From positions 1-14,535 of the forward strand of contig DASYAZ010000047.1 in the NCBI GenBank assembly GCA_036501085.1: a DNA stretch of 14,535 nucleotides, read 5' to 3'. Below, piece by piece: positions 1 through 6,379 of this stretch (position 1 is its first letter; every line of letters starts with the position of its first letter). A model generated the notes under the pieces. It was not told the origin of the DNA. It searched no databases and was given only the letters and a program-made list of their open reading frames with translations. Origin of the DNA: GCA-003244245 sp036501085. Lineage in GTDB: Bacteria; Actinomycetota; Actinomycetes; Mycobacteriales; Pseudonocardiaceae. Made by a program: the position numbers and the translations under genes.

Positions 1-506
1 CAGGGCTCGAGCATGATGCCCAGCTGCAGCATGAACTGGTTCATCCAGGCCGCCCCGGAAGCCGAGACGGTAGCGACGTCGAAGTTCTCCCCCAGCATCG
101 TCATGACCCGGCCCTCGACCCACGCCATGAGCGCCAGAACCAGCTGGGGTGGCAGCGGCACCAGCACTCCTGGAAAGGTCACCTTGGCCCCGGGAAGGTG
201 GCTGATCCGCCGCACCATGGTGGCCAGCTCGCCATCGAAGGGGCCGGCGATTGTCCTGTCCAGCCACTCCTTGAGGACCAACTCGTCGATCGGCCGATCC
301 GTCCCGGTCATCATCGGGACCGACTCCGGACGGGTCATCAGGTACCGGGATATCTCCTCGGCAAGCCGGGTGGACAGTGCCGGGACTCCCCTGCCGGTCT
401 CCTGGACCGCCATCGCCTCGTACGATCCGAAGCCGGCGAATTCAGCGAGTGGGGCGAAGTCCGAGGTCACCAATCGGTCATACTGCACTTCCGCGCCTGC
501 GGTCAT
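1..506 (-). CDS. Protoglobin-like heme protein, partial (C-terminus off the left edge)
   Basis: The frame is open from an ATG at 506 to the window edge, giving 168 residues of what is normally a protein of about 195. The helical pattern fits the protoglobin / globin-sensor family. A segment LAEEISRYLMTRPESVPMM is followed by KEWLDRTIAGPFDGEL. Next comes RRISHLPG, whose His could be the proximal heme ligand, then VPLPPQLVLALMAW and a final helix WMNQFMLQLGIML. These line up in order with the archaeal protoglobin I recall, so the match is by architecture and not by search. Members bind heme and O2, CO or NO; the physiological role is usually unknown. A purine-rich stretch (GAAGGGGAAGG) just before the ATG can serve as ribosome binding site. 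The gene lies 225 bp downstream of the serine hydrolase gene on the same strand, probably with its own promoter and a dyad operator at 522-538. Confidence 0.65.
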   Translation of the reverse strand, partial: MTAGAEVQYDRLVTSDFAPLAEFAGFGSYEAMAVQETGRGVPALSTRLAEEISRYLMTRPESVPMMTGTDRPIDELVLKEWLDRTIAGPFDGELATMVRRISHLPGAKVTFPGVLVPLPPQLVLALMAWVEGRVMTMLGENFDVATVSASGAAWMNQFMLQLGIMLEP

Positions 507-521
507 GAGCCTTCCCCTTCT

Positions 522-538
522 TGTAAGGATCTCTTACA
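522..538. promoter_or_regulatory. Operator-like dyad upstream of the protoglobin gene
   Basis: TGTAAG-GATCT-CTTACA is a perfect 6-bp inverted repeat with a 5-base spacer. It ends 16 bases before the protoglobin ATG, directly upstream of the ribosome binding site. That placement suits a repressor operator or a short 5' UTR element. No specific regulator can be named; NsrR-type sites are longer and match only in the outer half. Confidence 0.4.
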
Positions 539-539
539 T

Positions 540-731
540 CGCCGCTGGCCTCATCGCGCTGGCGGCATACCCGCGCACGTTCAGGACGAGAAAAATCCAG
601 GACAGCGAAAGAACTCGGCCGCTTCGACCCTAACTCCACAGCCATTACCGGCCAGTTGCCGGAATGTGACTGATCGCGATCGGAAGTAAATGTAATGTTT
701 CGAGTTTGCGAATCCGGGTAACATCCCCGGT
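540..731. other. Intergenic region between serine hydrolase and protoglobin genes
   Basis: No coding sequence is convincing here. The stretch includes a 10-bp palindrome GATCGCGATC at 672-681, an AT-richer patch at 686-705 and a small hairpin at 714-730. It probably holds the promoter of the protoglobin gene, but no clear -35/-10 pair was recognised. Confidence 0.4.
714..730 (-). terminator. Weak hairpin after the serine hydrolase gene
   Basis: CCGGG (714-718) pairs with CCCGG (726-730) across a 7-base loop, one base beyond the TAA stop of the minus-strand gene ending at 732. There is no run of U after it, so any terminator function is uncertain. Confidence 0.3.
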
Positions 732-1637
732 TTATGGCGCGGTTGGTGCGACCAGCCCTGCCAAGGCAGCGGCGCCTGTGGTGACGACCGCGGGCAGCTC
801 GGAGTACGAGTTCGCCGGCGCGGAGACCAGGACGACCACCACGTAACGCAGGTCCGGTCCGACCAGGCCGGTGCTGTTCATCACCGCGTCGGATCCACTG
901 GTTCCCCAGCCCTGCTTGATCGCCCAGCCGGTGTTCGGCATCCCGTCCGGGATTCCGAAATACTGATCGAAACCATCCGCGGCGGTTCTCGGAGCGGCCG
1001 CGAGTGCGCCGAGAACGAGATCGCGATCGGGCGCGGGCAGGTGCTCGGCGATGTAGCGGTACACGGTCACCAGATCCCCCGGGGTGATCTGCGTATCACC
1101 CCACTGACCGGGATCTTCGGGCGGCTGGGTGCCAGTGAGCCCGAGCCGGGCAGCCACCCTGCTCACGATGGCTCCCCCGCCGCCCTCGGTCCAGAGCCCG
1201 TCGGCGATCTGGTCGTCGCTGCTGGCGAGCATCTGGCGCAGCTCCTGCTGCGTGACCGGATCCGGGCTGCCGCCCTCGGCCAGCAGATCCAGTGCGACCA
1301 GCAACTTGACCACGGACATCGCAGCGAACTGCTGGTCGGCACCCTGGCTGGCCAGCACGGTGCCGCTGGTCCGGTCGAAGACCTCGAATCCCACCCGGGA
1401 GTCCGGCAGGGTCGCCCGGATTGCCTGCCACGCTCCCGCCGCCACAGTGCTGTCATCCTCGACCGGGGCCTGCTGCGCAACGGCAGGCACCGGATCGGCG
1501 GCGGGCGATCCCGGCAAATCCTGCGCCGGTTCGGCCGCCACCGACCGGTGGGCGCAGGGAACGACTCCCCCGGACACAAAGCCGGTACCGGTAATGCAGA
1601 GTAACGCCGCTATCACCGGTACCAGTAGCGACCTCAT
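732..1637 (-). CDS. Secreted beta-lactamase-fold serine hydrolase
   Basis: The 301-residue protein starts at ATG 1637, because the N-terminus MRSLLVPVIAALLCITGTGF is a clear export signal; the open frame runs further upstream but that part is not protein-like. A Cys at residue 28 (VVPC) is a poor lipobox, so plain secretion is more likely than lipidation. The penicillin-binding/beta-lactamase motifs are present in order. S108-V-V-K111 is the nucleophile motif, S140-D-D stands in the place of SDN, and K241-Q-G-W-G stands in the place of KTG. Where class A enzymes carry the omega-loop general base Glu166, this protein has QITPGDL with no obvious Glu. Efficient beta-lactam hydrolysis is therefore doubtful, and a cell-wall-related or unknown hydrolase role is as likely. 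It is divergent from the SirB1-family gene, with a 300-bp shared upstream region containing a repeat cluster. Confidence 0.8.
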   Translation of the reverse strand: MRSLLVPVIAALLCITGTGFVSGGVVPCAHRSVAAEPAQDLPGSPAADPVPAVAQQAPVEDDSTVAAGAWQAIRATLPDSRVGFEVFDRTSGTVLASQGADQQFAAMSVVKLLVALDLLAEGGSPDPVTQQELRQMLASSDDQIADGLWTEGGGGAIVSRVAARLGLTGTQPPEDPGQWGDTQITPGDLVTVYRYIAEHLPAPDRDLVLGALAAAPRTAADGFDQYFGIPDGMPNTGWAIKQGWGTSGSDAVMNSTGLVGPDLRYVVVVLVSAPANSYSELPAVVTTGAAALAGLVAPTAP

Positions 1638-1937
1638 GCCTACTGGGTCGGGACACAGGATCCAGTTCTTACTTGATCGACACAATTCTCGGAGAATTCT
1701 CAGGAATTTACAATTTTCGCTCCGTAACGTCGCCGAGCGCGAAGAATTGAATGCGACGGGTGGCGGAGACCCAGCCGGATCCAGCGTCGGCTCGCCGACC
1801 CGTGCGCCGGCGAGGTGGTACGGAGCCGGCGGCACCCCATCCCCCGACCCGGCGTGGCGCCCAAGGAGCAATCACCCGGGACAAACCAGCGGCAGGTGTC
1901 GACAGCGGGGCCTGCAGAGCGCACGATCAGCACTACC
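1638..1937. other. Divergent upstream region, serine hydrolase / SirB1 gene
   Basis: The region separates two divergent starts and should hold both promoters. An AT-rich block (about 1675-1720) sits nearest the serine hydrolase gene and contains the AATTCTC repeats. The half near the SirB1 gene is GC-rich and could be partly coding if that gene starts earlier, at GTG 1896 or GTG 1815. Confidence 0.4.
1684..1701. promoter_or_regulatory. AATTCTC repeat cluster, operator-like
   Basis: AATTCTC occurs at 1684-1690 and again at 1695-1701, 11 bases apart, about one helical turn. The inverse GAGAATT lies between them at 1692-1698. The first pair makes a perfect 7-bp dyad with a 1-base centre, and GAGAATTCTC (1692-1701) is itself a 10-bp palindrome. 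The cluster is 47-64 bases upstream of the serine hydrolase ATG, in the expected promoter zone, and is far more AT-rich than its surroundings. The regulator is unknown. Confidence 0.45.
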
Positions 1938-2717
1938 GTGGACGCAGTCGAGCACTTCATCGCCTTGCTGTCCGGGCGCGGCCCAGGCCCGGAGCTTGAC
2001 GTCGGCGCGCTGGCGATCGCAGCCGGCGCGGATCCGGACCTCGACCCCAGCCGCTGGCTGCGTGAACTGGACCGGCTGTCGCACGGTGTCGACTCGCTCG
2101 AGGAGCTCATTCAACGGCTGTTCGTCGACGAGGGCTTCGCAGGCAATACCGTGAACTACTACGACCCGCGCAACTCCCTGCTGGATCGGGTGCTCGATCG
2201 CAAGCTCGGCATTCCGATCACACTGTCCCTCGTCTGCCTTGAGGTGGGGCGCCGTGCCGGGGTGTCACTGGAGGGTGTCAGCATGCCCGGGCATTTTCTG
2301 GTCCGGCCGATGGCCACCCCGTACTACCTCGATGCATTCAATGGCGGCGCGCTGCTGGATCTCGCCGCGTGCGAGGCGCTGTTCCGCACCGCCACCCGAG
2401 CAGGCTCGAGCACTCCATTCGGGCAGCACCTCCTCACCACCGCGCCCCGGCGGGCGATCTTCGCCCGCATCCTGGAGAACCTGCGGACCATCTACCGGAT
2501 CCTCCGGCGGCCTGCCGACCTGGAATGGGCGTTGCGGATGCGCCTGGCACTGCCCGGGATCGGCGTGCAGGATCTGATCGAGCTCGGTGAAACCCTCGGC
2601 CAGCAAGGCCGGTTCATCGACGGGGCCGCATTCCTGGAGTCCCAGATGCCCGCGTGGCCCCAACAAGCCCAGCTGCTCGAATTCGGGGCGCGAAGCCTCC
2701 GCGCCCAACTCAACTGA
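1938..2717 (+). CDS. SirB1-family protein (transglutaminase-like N-terminal domain)
   Basis: The protein has 259 residues from GTG 1938. It carries the SirB1 signature: NTVNYYDPRNSLLDRVLDRK, then LGIPITLSLVCLEVGRRAG, then GVSMPGHFLVR. A helical C-terminal half (YRILRRPADLEWALRMRLAL, GETLGQQGRFIDGAAFLES) resembles the TPR-like tail of this family. SirB1 proteins resemble transglutaminase-fold proteins, but their biochemical role is not established. The start is uncertain: GTG 1938 gives VDAVEHFIALL, which resembles family N-termini, while GTG 1896 would add 14 residues. Neither has a strong ribosome binding site. The gene is convergent with the membrane protein gene, with only 9 bases between the stops. 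Confidence 0.8.
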   Translation: MDAVEHFIALLSGRGPGPELDVGALAIAAGADPDLDPSRWLRELDRLSHGVDSLEELIQRLFVDEGFAGNTVNYYDPRNSLLDRVLDRKLGIPITLSLVCLEVGRRAGVSLEGVSMPGHFLVRPMATPYYLDAFNGGALLDLAACEALFRTATRAGSSTPFGQHLLTTAPRRAIFARILENLRTIYRILRRPADLEWALRMRLALPGIGVQDLIELGETLGQQGRFIDGAAFLESQMPAWPQQAQLLEFGARSLRAQLN

Positions 2718-2729
2718 GCGCCCGGCTCA
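2715..2729. terminator. Short hairpin containing both stop codons
   Basis: TGAGC (2715-2719) and GCTCA (2725-2729) pair around GCCCG. The TGA of the SirB1 gene is the left edge, and the TCA (TGA on the minus strand) of the membrane protein gene is the right edge. The 5-bp stem is short and has no U-tract, so termination is only suggested. Confidence 0.3.
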
Positions 2730-3149
2730 ACGAAGATCGGACCGGCGACGGGCGGTCTTGTCCTGCCCGATGGCCCAGCGAACCGACGGCGGGCAGAACA
2801 GCAGCACCAGCACGGCCACGCAGAACACCGCCGCCGGCACCCCTAGAGCGAGCTGGGATGAGGGGCCCGCTGCGTACCAGCTGGCGCCGAGCAGCAGGAT
2901 CTGGGTGACGATCGCGGGGGTGCGAGCGCCGTGCCGGCCCCGAGCCAGGAAAACACCGACGGCAAGCACGCATACCCCGAGAACAGCCAGCCAGGCCGTA
3001 GTGGCCACGGCTGGTACCGGACCGGCGGGCGCACCCGTCGCCGAGATAATCACCTCGGTGGCGGCCGCGACACCGGCCATGCCCTGCAGCATGACCAGAA
3101 CCCCCGCCACCCGGATCGTGCGCGGCACGGCAAGCTCAGCGGTGTTCAT
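2727..3149 (-). CDS. Small integral membrane protein, function unknown
   Basis: The 140-residue protein has four hydrophobic segments at about 13-35, 46-69, 77-95 and 99-119, then a basic tail (DKTARRRSDLR) likely to be cytoplasmic. A GGAG sits about 9 bases before ATG 3149, supporting the start. No catalytic motif is visible. It is probably the counterpart of the small integral membrane protein near whiB1 in mycobacteria (Rv3217c as I recall), based on position, size and topology rather than a search. It is transcribed away from whiB1 and the two share the long upstream region 3150-3634. Confidence 0.8.
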   Translation of the reverse strand: MNTAELAVPRTIRVAGVLVMLQGMAGVAAATEVIISATGAPAGPVPAVATTAWLAVLGVCVLAVGVFLARGRHGARTPAIVTQILLLGASWYAAGPSSQLALGVPAAVFCVAVLVLLFCPPSVRWAIGQDKTARRRSDLR

Positions 3150-3634
3150 GCCAACTCCACACCGATCAGTCCATTACCGCTCACCGCAGCGGAGTAGCCG
3201 TTCAACATACGGCCCCTCTCATCGATGACCAAGTCTGACACGCGGTCACAGAAACTAGACCGAAACGTTCGAGCGGGAGGCGTCGTTAGGACTCATAGGA
3301 CTAGTTGCCTCGATGCATGCCAACCCTCGCGGGGAGGTGAGCATCTCGGTCGGCTCACTGCGATGATCCTTATCGCGGTAGCCGGGTAGATCGGTTCGTT
3401 GCGATCAAGGGACCGTGACACACAGCTACGTTCGAATGGTGCTTCTGAATCGGTTTCACATGCAGTTCACAGTTCGTGCGGCGGGGTACCCGCTGGGTGA
3501 ATTGACGCACTGCACCCGCGGATACCTCTTGACATCGCGGGTGATTGTGAAATCATTCACAAGCCCAAATGACATGACGACGACAGCGCTGGGACACCGG
3601 AGTTCACCAGCGCGATCGACGAGGAGCAAGCACC
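3150..3634. other. Long intergenic region upstream of whiB1
   Basis: These 485 bp hold no convincing gene; the open frame from 3415 is compositionally poor and runs into whiB1 in another frame. The last third carries a TTGACA box and a CRP-type palindrome. The middle has two possible RNA hairpins: a nested one at about 3312-3345 (GATGC pairing with GCATC around CCC-TCGC-GGG) and GCGAT/ATCGC at 3360-3376. It could contain a long whiB1 leader or a small RNA, but no known RNA family was recognised. Confidence 0.45.
3529..3562 (+). promoter_or_regulatory. whiB1 promoter region with CRP-type binding site
   Basis: A consensus -35 box TTGACA lies at 3529-3534. At 3545-3562 is TTGTGAAATCATTCACAA, which fits the CRP consensus TGTGA-N6-TCACA exactly and has 7-bp perfect arms. 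It is centred 81 bases before the whiB1 ATG. In M. tuberculosis the whiB1 promoter is known to be controlled by the cAMP receptor protein Rv3676, so a CRP-family regulator is the natural candidate here. The site overlaps where a -10 box would lie for the TTGACA (ATCATT at 3552-3557, 17 bases downstream, is a poor match). It might repress that promoter while activating another; this is inference. Confidence 0.7.
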
Positions 3635-3889
3635 ATGGACTGGCGCCACCACGCGGCCTGCCGAGACGAGGACCCCGAGCTGTTCTTCCCTGTGGGAACC
3701 AGTGGCCCCGCTCTACTGCAGATCACCGAGGCGAAGGCCGTCTGTCGGCGTTGCCCGGTTAATGCTGAGTGCCTGAATTGGGCACTCGCATCCGGACAGG
3801 ATGCCGGCGTATGGGGCGGTATGAGCGAGGACGAGCGACGTGCCCTTAAGCGGCGCAGCGCTCGCACCGGGGCCCGTAACGGCGTCTGA
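3635..3889 (+). CDS. whiB1: WhiB1, iron-sulfur transcription factor
   Basis: The 84-residue protein is the same length as M. tuberculosis WhiB1. It shows the WhiB family pattern: four cysteines C9, C37, C40 and C46 (C-x27-C-x2-C-x5-C) that hold a [4Fe-4S] cluster, followed by the GVWGG turn at 58-62 and a basic C-terminus (RRALKRRSARTGAR) for DNA contact. The ribosome binding site GAGGAG precedes ATG 3635. From family knowledge, WhiB1 is essential in M. tuberculosis, binds the primary sigma factor region 4, and its cluster reacts with nitric oxide. Expression is probably cAMP/CRP-linked (site at 3545-3562). It ends in a strong hairpin terminator shared with the convergent pdtaS gene. Confidence 0.95.
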   Translation: MDWRHHAACRDEDPELFFPVGTSGPALLQITEAKAVCRRCPVNAECLNWALASGQDAGVWGGMSEDERRALKRRSARTGARNGV

Positions 3890-3910
3890 TCCGCGGCAAA
3901 GCACGATCAA

Positions 3911-3957
3911 AGAGGGGCCTGGCACTATCGGTGCCAGGCCCCTCTTCATCTCTCTTT
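3911..3957. terminator. Strong bidirectional rho-independent terminator
   Basis: The left arm 3911-3925 (AGAGGGGCCTGGCAC) pairs perfectly over 15 bp with 3931-3945 around a 5-base loop TATCG. A pyrimidine-rich tail with TCTCTTT follows on the plus strand. On the minus strand the stem starts directly after the pdtaS stop codon at 3946, so one hairpin can end whiB1 and pdtaS transcripts. Confidence 0.9.
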
Positions 3958-5478
3958 AACGTCGCGTTCTCTTTCAGCGCGGATTCCCAGTGGGAGCCGC
4001 ACCACCGCCACAGTGCCGCTGGGCTGGTTTCGCTGCAGCTCCAAAGATCCCCGCAGTTCAGCGTCGACCAGAGTTCGGACGATCTGCAAACCCAGCCGCT
4101 CGACCCGGGTCAGGGAGAAATCCGCTGGAAGACCCCGCCCGTCGTCGGCGACCATCACCTCCAACAATCCTGCCGATCGTTCCGCACGCAGAACGACCTC
4201 GCCATCCTGGCTCGGGTCAAAAGCGTGCTCCAGCGCGTTCTGTACCAGCTCCGTGAGCACCATCACCAACGGCGTGGCCAGCTCGGCAGCCAGGATCCCG
4301 AAAATGCCCTCCCGCCGGACGACCACCCGCCGCTCCGCTCCCGCCACCTCGGCCACCATGGAGAGCACCTTGTCCACGAGGTCATCGAGGTCCACGCGCT
4401 CATCAAGGGAGAGCGAGAGCGTCTCGTGCACCATGGCGATGGAGGCCACCCGGCGAACCGACTCCTGCAAGGCCTGGCGAGCCTCCACGTTCGCGGTTCG
4501 ACGAGACTGCAACCGCAGCAGCGCGGCCACCGTCTGCAAGTTGTTCTTCACTCGGTGGTGTATTTCTCGGATCGTGGCGTCCTTGGACAGCAACGCACGG
4601 TCCCGGCTCCGCAGTTCGGTGACGTCGCAGACCAGCACCAGCGCACCAGCCGGTTCCCCCTGCGGTCGCAGTGGCAACGCCCGGAACAGCATGGTGGCAC
4701 CAGCGGCGTCGGCCTCGATGCGCATGCTCGGAGCGCCCTTGACCGCCGCGCGGATCCGTTGCGCGACCTCCGCGGCGTCGAACGAGTCTGAGATGAGCTT
4801 GCGGGTCAGCGAGGCGAGCTGGACGCCCCGCAGGTCGGCAGCGTGGCCCATCCGGTGATAGGCCGACAGCGCGTTGGGGCTCGCGTAGATCACCGTCCCG
4901 CCGGCGTCGAGCCGCAGCAGACCATCGCCCACTCGCGGACCACCCTGGAGATCCGCTGCGGTCTCGGCGTCCGGGAAGGTACCGTCGGCCAGCATCTGGC
5001 ACAGGTCGGTGGCAATCCCCAGGTAGGCGATCTCCAGTGGGCTGGGCACCCGGGGGACCGCCAGGTTCGCCTCCCGGCCCACCACCGCAATCGGCTGCCC
5101 GCCCAGCAGCACCGGCACCACCTCCCGGCGCACCGGAACGCCATGCAACCATCGGGGCTGATCCTCACGCAGGATGCCGCCGTGGCGCAGCGCCTGGTGC
5201 AGCCATCGGAGCTCACCGTCGGCCGCACGGCTACCGACGACATCCTCCGGATGGACCGTGGGACCGGTGGTGGGCCGCACGTGGGCCACACACAGGAACC
5301 CGCCGGCCTGGTGGTCAGGATCCAGCGGCTGGTCAGCGTCCAGCGGCGCCCACATCACCAGATCGGCAAAGGCGAGATCAGCGAGCAACTGCCATTCGGC
5401 GACGGTTCGCTGCAGGTGGCCGACTGCCGCGCCGGACAACCGGGTGTGCTGGGCGAGTAACTCGCTCAGCGTTGACAT
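3946..5478 (-). CDS. pdtaS: PdtaS-type sensor histidine kinase
   Basis: The 510-residue soluble kinase has no membrane segment. An N-terminal GAF-like domain (about 1-165) is followed by a PAS domain (about 183-290; GLLRLDAGGTVIYASPNALSAY). A HisKA_2 dimerisation domain follows, with EIHHRVKNNLQTVAALL at about 306-322 holding the phospho-accepting His (H307/H308). The HATPase_c domain has the N box ELVQNALEHAF (N414), DDGRGLP (445-451) and LGLQIVRTL. In mycobacteria PdtaS phosphorylates PdtaR, an ANTAR-domain RNA-binding response regulator that acts by antitermination; it has been reported to sense NO and copper. No pdtaR lies in this window, matching the unlinked arrangement in M. tuberculosis. 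The start ATG 5478 has only a weak ribosome binding site and lies 42 bases after the biotinyl-carrier stop, so the two are probably cotranscribed. Confidence 0.92.
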   Translation of the reverse strand: MSTLSELLAQHTRLSGAAVGHLQRTVAEWQLLADLAFADLVMWAPLDADQPLDPDHQAGGFLCVAHVRPTTGPTVHPEDVVGSRAADGELRWLHQALRHGGILREDQPRWLHGVPVRREVVPVLLGGQPIAVVGREANLAVPRVPSPLEIAYLGIATDLCQMLADGTFPDAETAADLQGGPRVGDGLLRLDAGGTVIYASPNALSAYHRMGHAADLRGVQLASLTRKLISDSFDAAEVAQRIRAAVKGAPSMRIEADAAGATMLFRALPLRPQGEPAGALVLVCDVTELRSRDRALLSKDATIREIHHRVKNNLQTVAALLRLQSRRTANVEARQALQESVRRVASIAMVHETLSLSLDERVDLDDLVDKVLSMVAEVAGAERRVVVRREGIFGILAAELATPLVMVLTELVQNALEHAFDPSQDGEVVLRAERSAGLLEVMVADDGRGLPADFSLTRVERLGLQIVRTLVDAELRGSLELQRNQPSGTVAVVRLPLGIRAERERDVKER

Positions 5479-5520
5479 TGCCGCTCACCACCCGGGCGCG
5501 ATCTCCATTCAACGGTGACA

Positions 5521-5736
5521 CTACTCAACCACGGCGATCAGGTCGCCCTGCTGCACCACATCGCCCTCCGAGACCGCCAACTTCGCCACCGTGCCCTCGA
5601 CCTCGGACAGGACGGGGATCTCCATCTTCATCGACTCAAGGATCACCAGCGTGTCGCCATCCGATACCGAATCGCCCTCGGCGACCACGATCTTCCACAC
5701 GTTGGCCACCATTTCGGCCCGGATCTCCTCGGTCAT
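5521..5736 (-). CDS. Small biotinyl/lipoyl-carrier protein (TB7.3-like)
   Basis: These 71 residues form one biotinyl domain. The hallmark ESMKMEIP places the modified lysine at K37 in the hairpin turn, and a Gly-rich mirror repeat (GTVAKLAVSEGDVVQQGDLI) completes the fold. The MKM motif favours biotin over lipoate. The protein matches the free-standing carrier TB7.3 (Rv3221c) of mycobacteria in size and position. Its acyl-CoA carboxylase partner is not in the window. A very strong ribosome binding site (GGAGGAGGGTG) precedes ATG 5736. It is first in a minus-strand operon with pdtaS; the functional link between a biotin carrier and that kinase is not known. Confidence 0.92.
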   Translation of the reverse strand: MTEEIRAEMVANVWKIVVAEGDSVSDGDTLVILESMKMEIPVLSEVEGTVAKLAVSEGDVVQQGDLIAVVE

Positions 5737-5882
5737 GGATCACCCTCCTCCGCGTTGACCCTAGTCAGCCCGTATCCAACACCATGGTGCGCAGGGCCGC
5801 GTGACGGCCACGATCAGCACAGTCGACGGCAACCGTGGCACACTCGCGGCCACCATCGTCACCGCACAGGAGGAGAACCGCC

Positions 5883-5957
5883 GTGTCCAAGAAAGGGCGC
5901 AAGAAGCGTAACCGCGCGAAGAACTCAGCCAACCACGGCAAGCGCCCGAACACCTGA
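5883..5957 (+). CDS. Ribosomal protein bL37 (24 residues)
   Basis: The reading frame GTG 5883 to TGA 5957 encodes 24 residues, half of them Lys or Arg or Asn, starting MSKKGRKKRN and ending NHGKRPNT. This matches the actinobacterial large-subunit protein bL37, first seen as extra density in mycobacterial ribosome structures. bL37 genes commonly sit beside the rsrA/sigR locus, as here. AGGAGG (5869-5874) lies 8 bases before the GTG, an ideal ribosome binding site. The gene is divergent from the biotinyl carrier (146 bp apart) and convergent with rsrA. It is followed by a long hairpin at 5973-6027. Confidence 0.92.
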   Translation: MSKKGRKKRNRAKNSANHGKRPNT

Positions 5958-5972
5958 CAACCCTCTGCGGGT

Positions 5973-6027
5973 CCACCGAGCGCTGAGCCGCACTGGCGGG
6001 CCCGCAGCGCGGCTCAGCGCTCGGTGG
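5973..6027. terminator. Long hairpin between bL37 and rsrA
   Basis: A perfect 19-bp stem is formed by 5973-5991 and 6009-6027, with a 17-base loop that itself contains the palindrome GCGGGCCCGC (5996-6005). The right arm covers the rsrA stop codon and its last few codons. There is no U-tract, so this is an I-shaped actinobacterial-type terminator, plausibly acting in both directions. Confidence 0.65.
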
Positions 6028-6379
6028 AGAGCCAGGCGTGGTTCTCCACAGTGGTCGTCGAGACCTCCACGACAGATCCATCCTCGGCCCGTACCACCGT
6101 CACCTCCGCGCCGAGAACAGCCTGGCTCAGCATGATCTCGCGGATCGACTGGCGCAGCCGTTGCCGGAGCGCGTCAGGCGCATGGTCCCCGCCACACTTG
6201 CGGGCCAGCAATGCCTTGAGATGTTCCTCGAGGCCGAACTGCTCCAGGCACGGGCTGCATTCGTCCAGGTGGCGCTGGACCAACTCCCGTCGCTGATGAT
6301 CGCATTCGTTGTCCAGGAACATCCACACTTCGGCGATCACCTCGCGGCAGTCGGTGTCATGCGGATCTCCGCAGCTCAT
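6014..6379 (-). CDS. rsrA: RsrA, redox-sensing zinc anti-sigma factor
   Basis: The 121-residue ZAS-family protein begins MSCGDPHDTDC, nearly the same as Streptomyces coelicolor RsrA. Key residues C3, C11, H37, C41 and C44 (HLDECSPC) are conserved; in RsrA C11, H37, C41 and C44 handle zinc and the disulfide switch. The Cys pair 61-62 of S. coelicolor is reduced to K61-C62. Reduced zinc-bound RsrA holds SigR; oxidation releases the sigma factor. The C-terminus is longer than I recall for RsrA and carries a beta-rich tail (AEVTVVRAEDGSVVEVSTTTV). The ATG overlaps the sigR stop in ATGA, with GGAGGT as ribosome binding site inside sigR, so translation is coupled. Confidence 0.92.
   Translation of the reverse strand: MSCGDPHDTDCREVIAEVWMFLDNECDHQRRELVQRHLDECSPCLEQFGLEEHLKALLARKCGGDHAPDALRQRLRQSIREIMLSQAVLGAEVTVVRAEDGSVVEVSTTTVENHAWLSTER

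Noticed and set aside
1129..2154. Plus-strand open frame of 341 codons opposite the serine hydrolase gene
   Set aside because: It is Ser/Arg-rich with no domain and runs antisense to a gene with a signal peptide and conserved motifs; it is a GC-driven shadow.
3236..3250. Second CRP-like site (TGACACGCGGTCACA)
   Set aside because: Only one half-site fits and the dyad is not symmetric with CRP spacing.
3931..4858. Plus-strand open frames opposite pdtaS
   Set aside because: PdtaS has complete HisKA_2 and HATPase motifs on the minus strand; the opposite frames are low-complexity shadows.
5755..5783. TTGACC as the -35 of a bL37 promoter
   Set aside because: No acceptable -10 hexamer occurs at 16-18 bases, so the promoter could not be supported.
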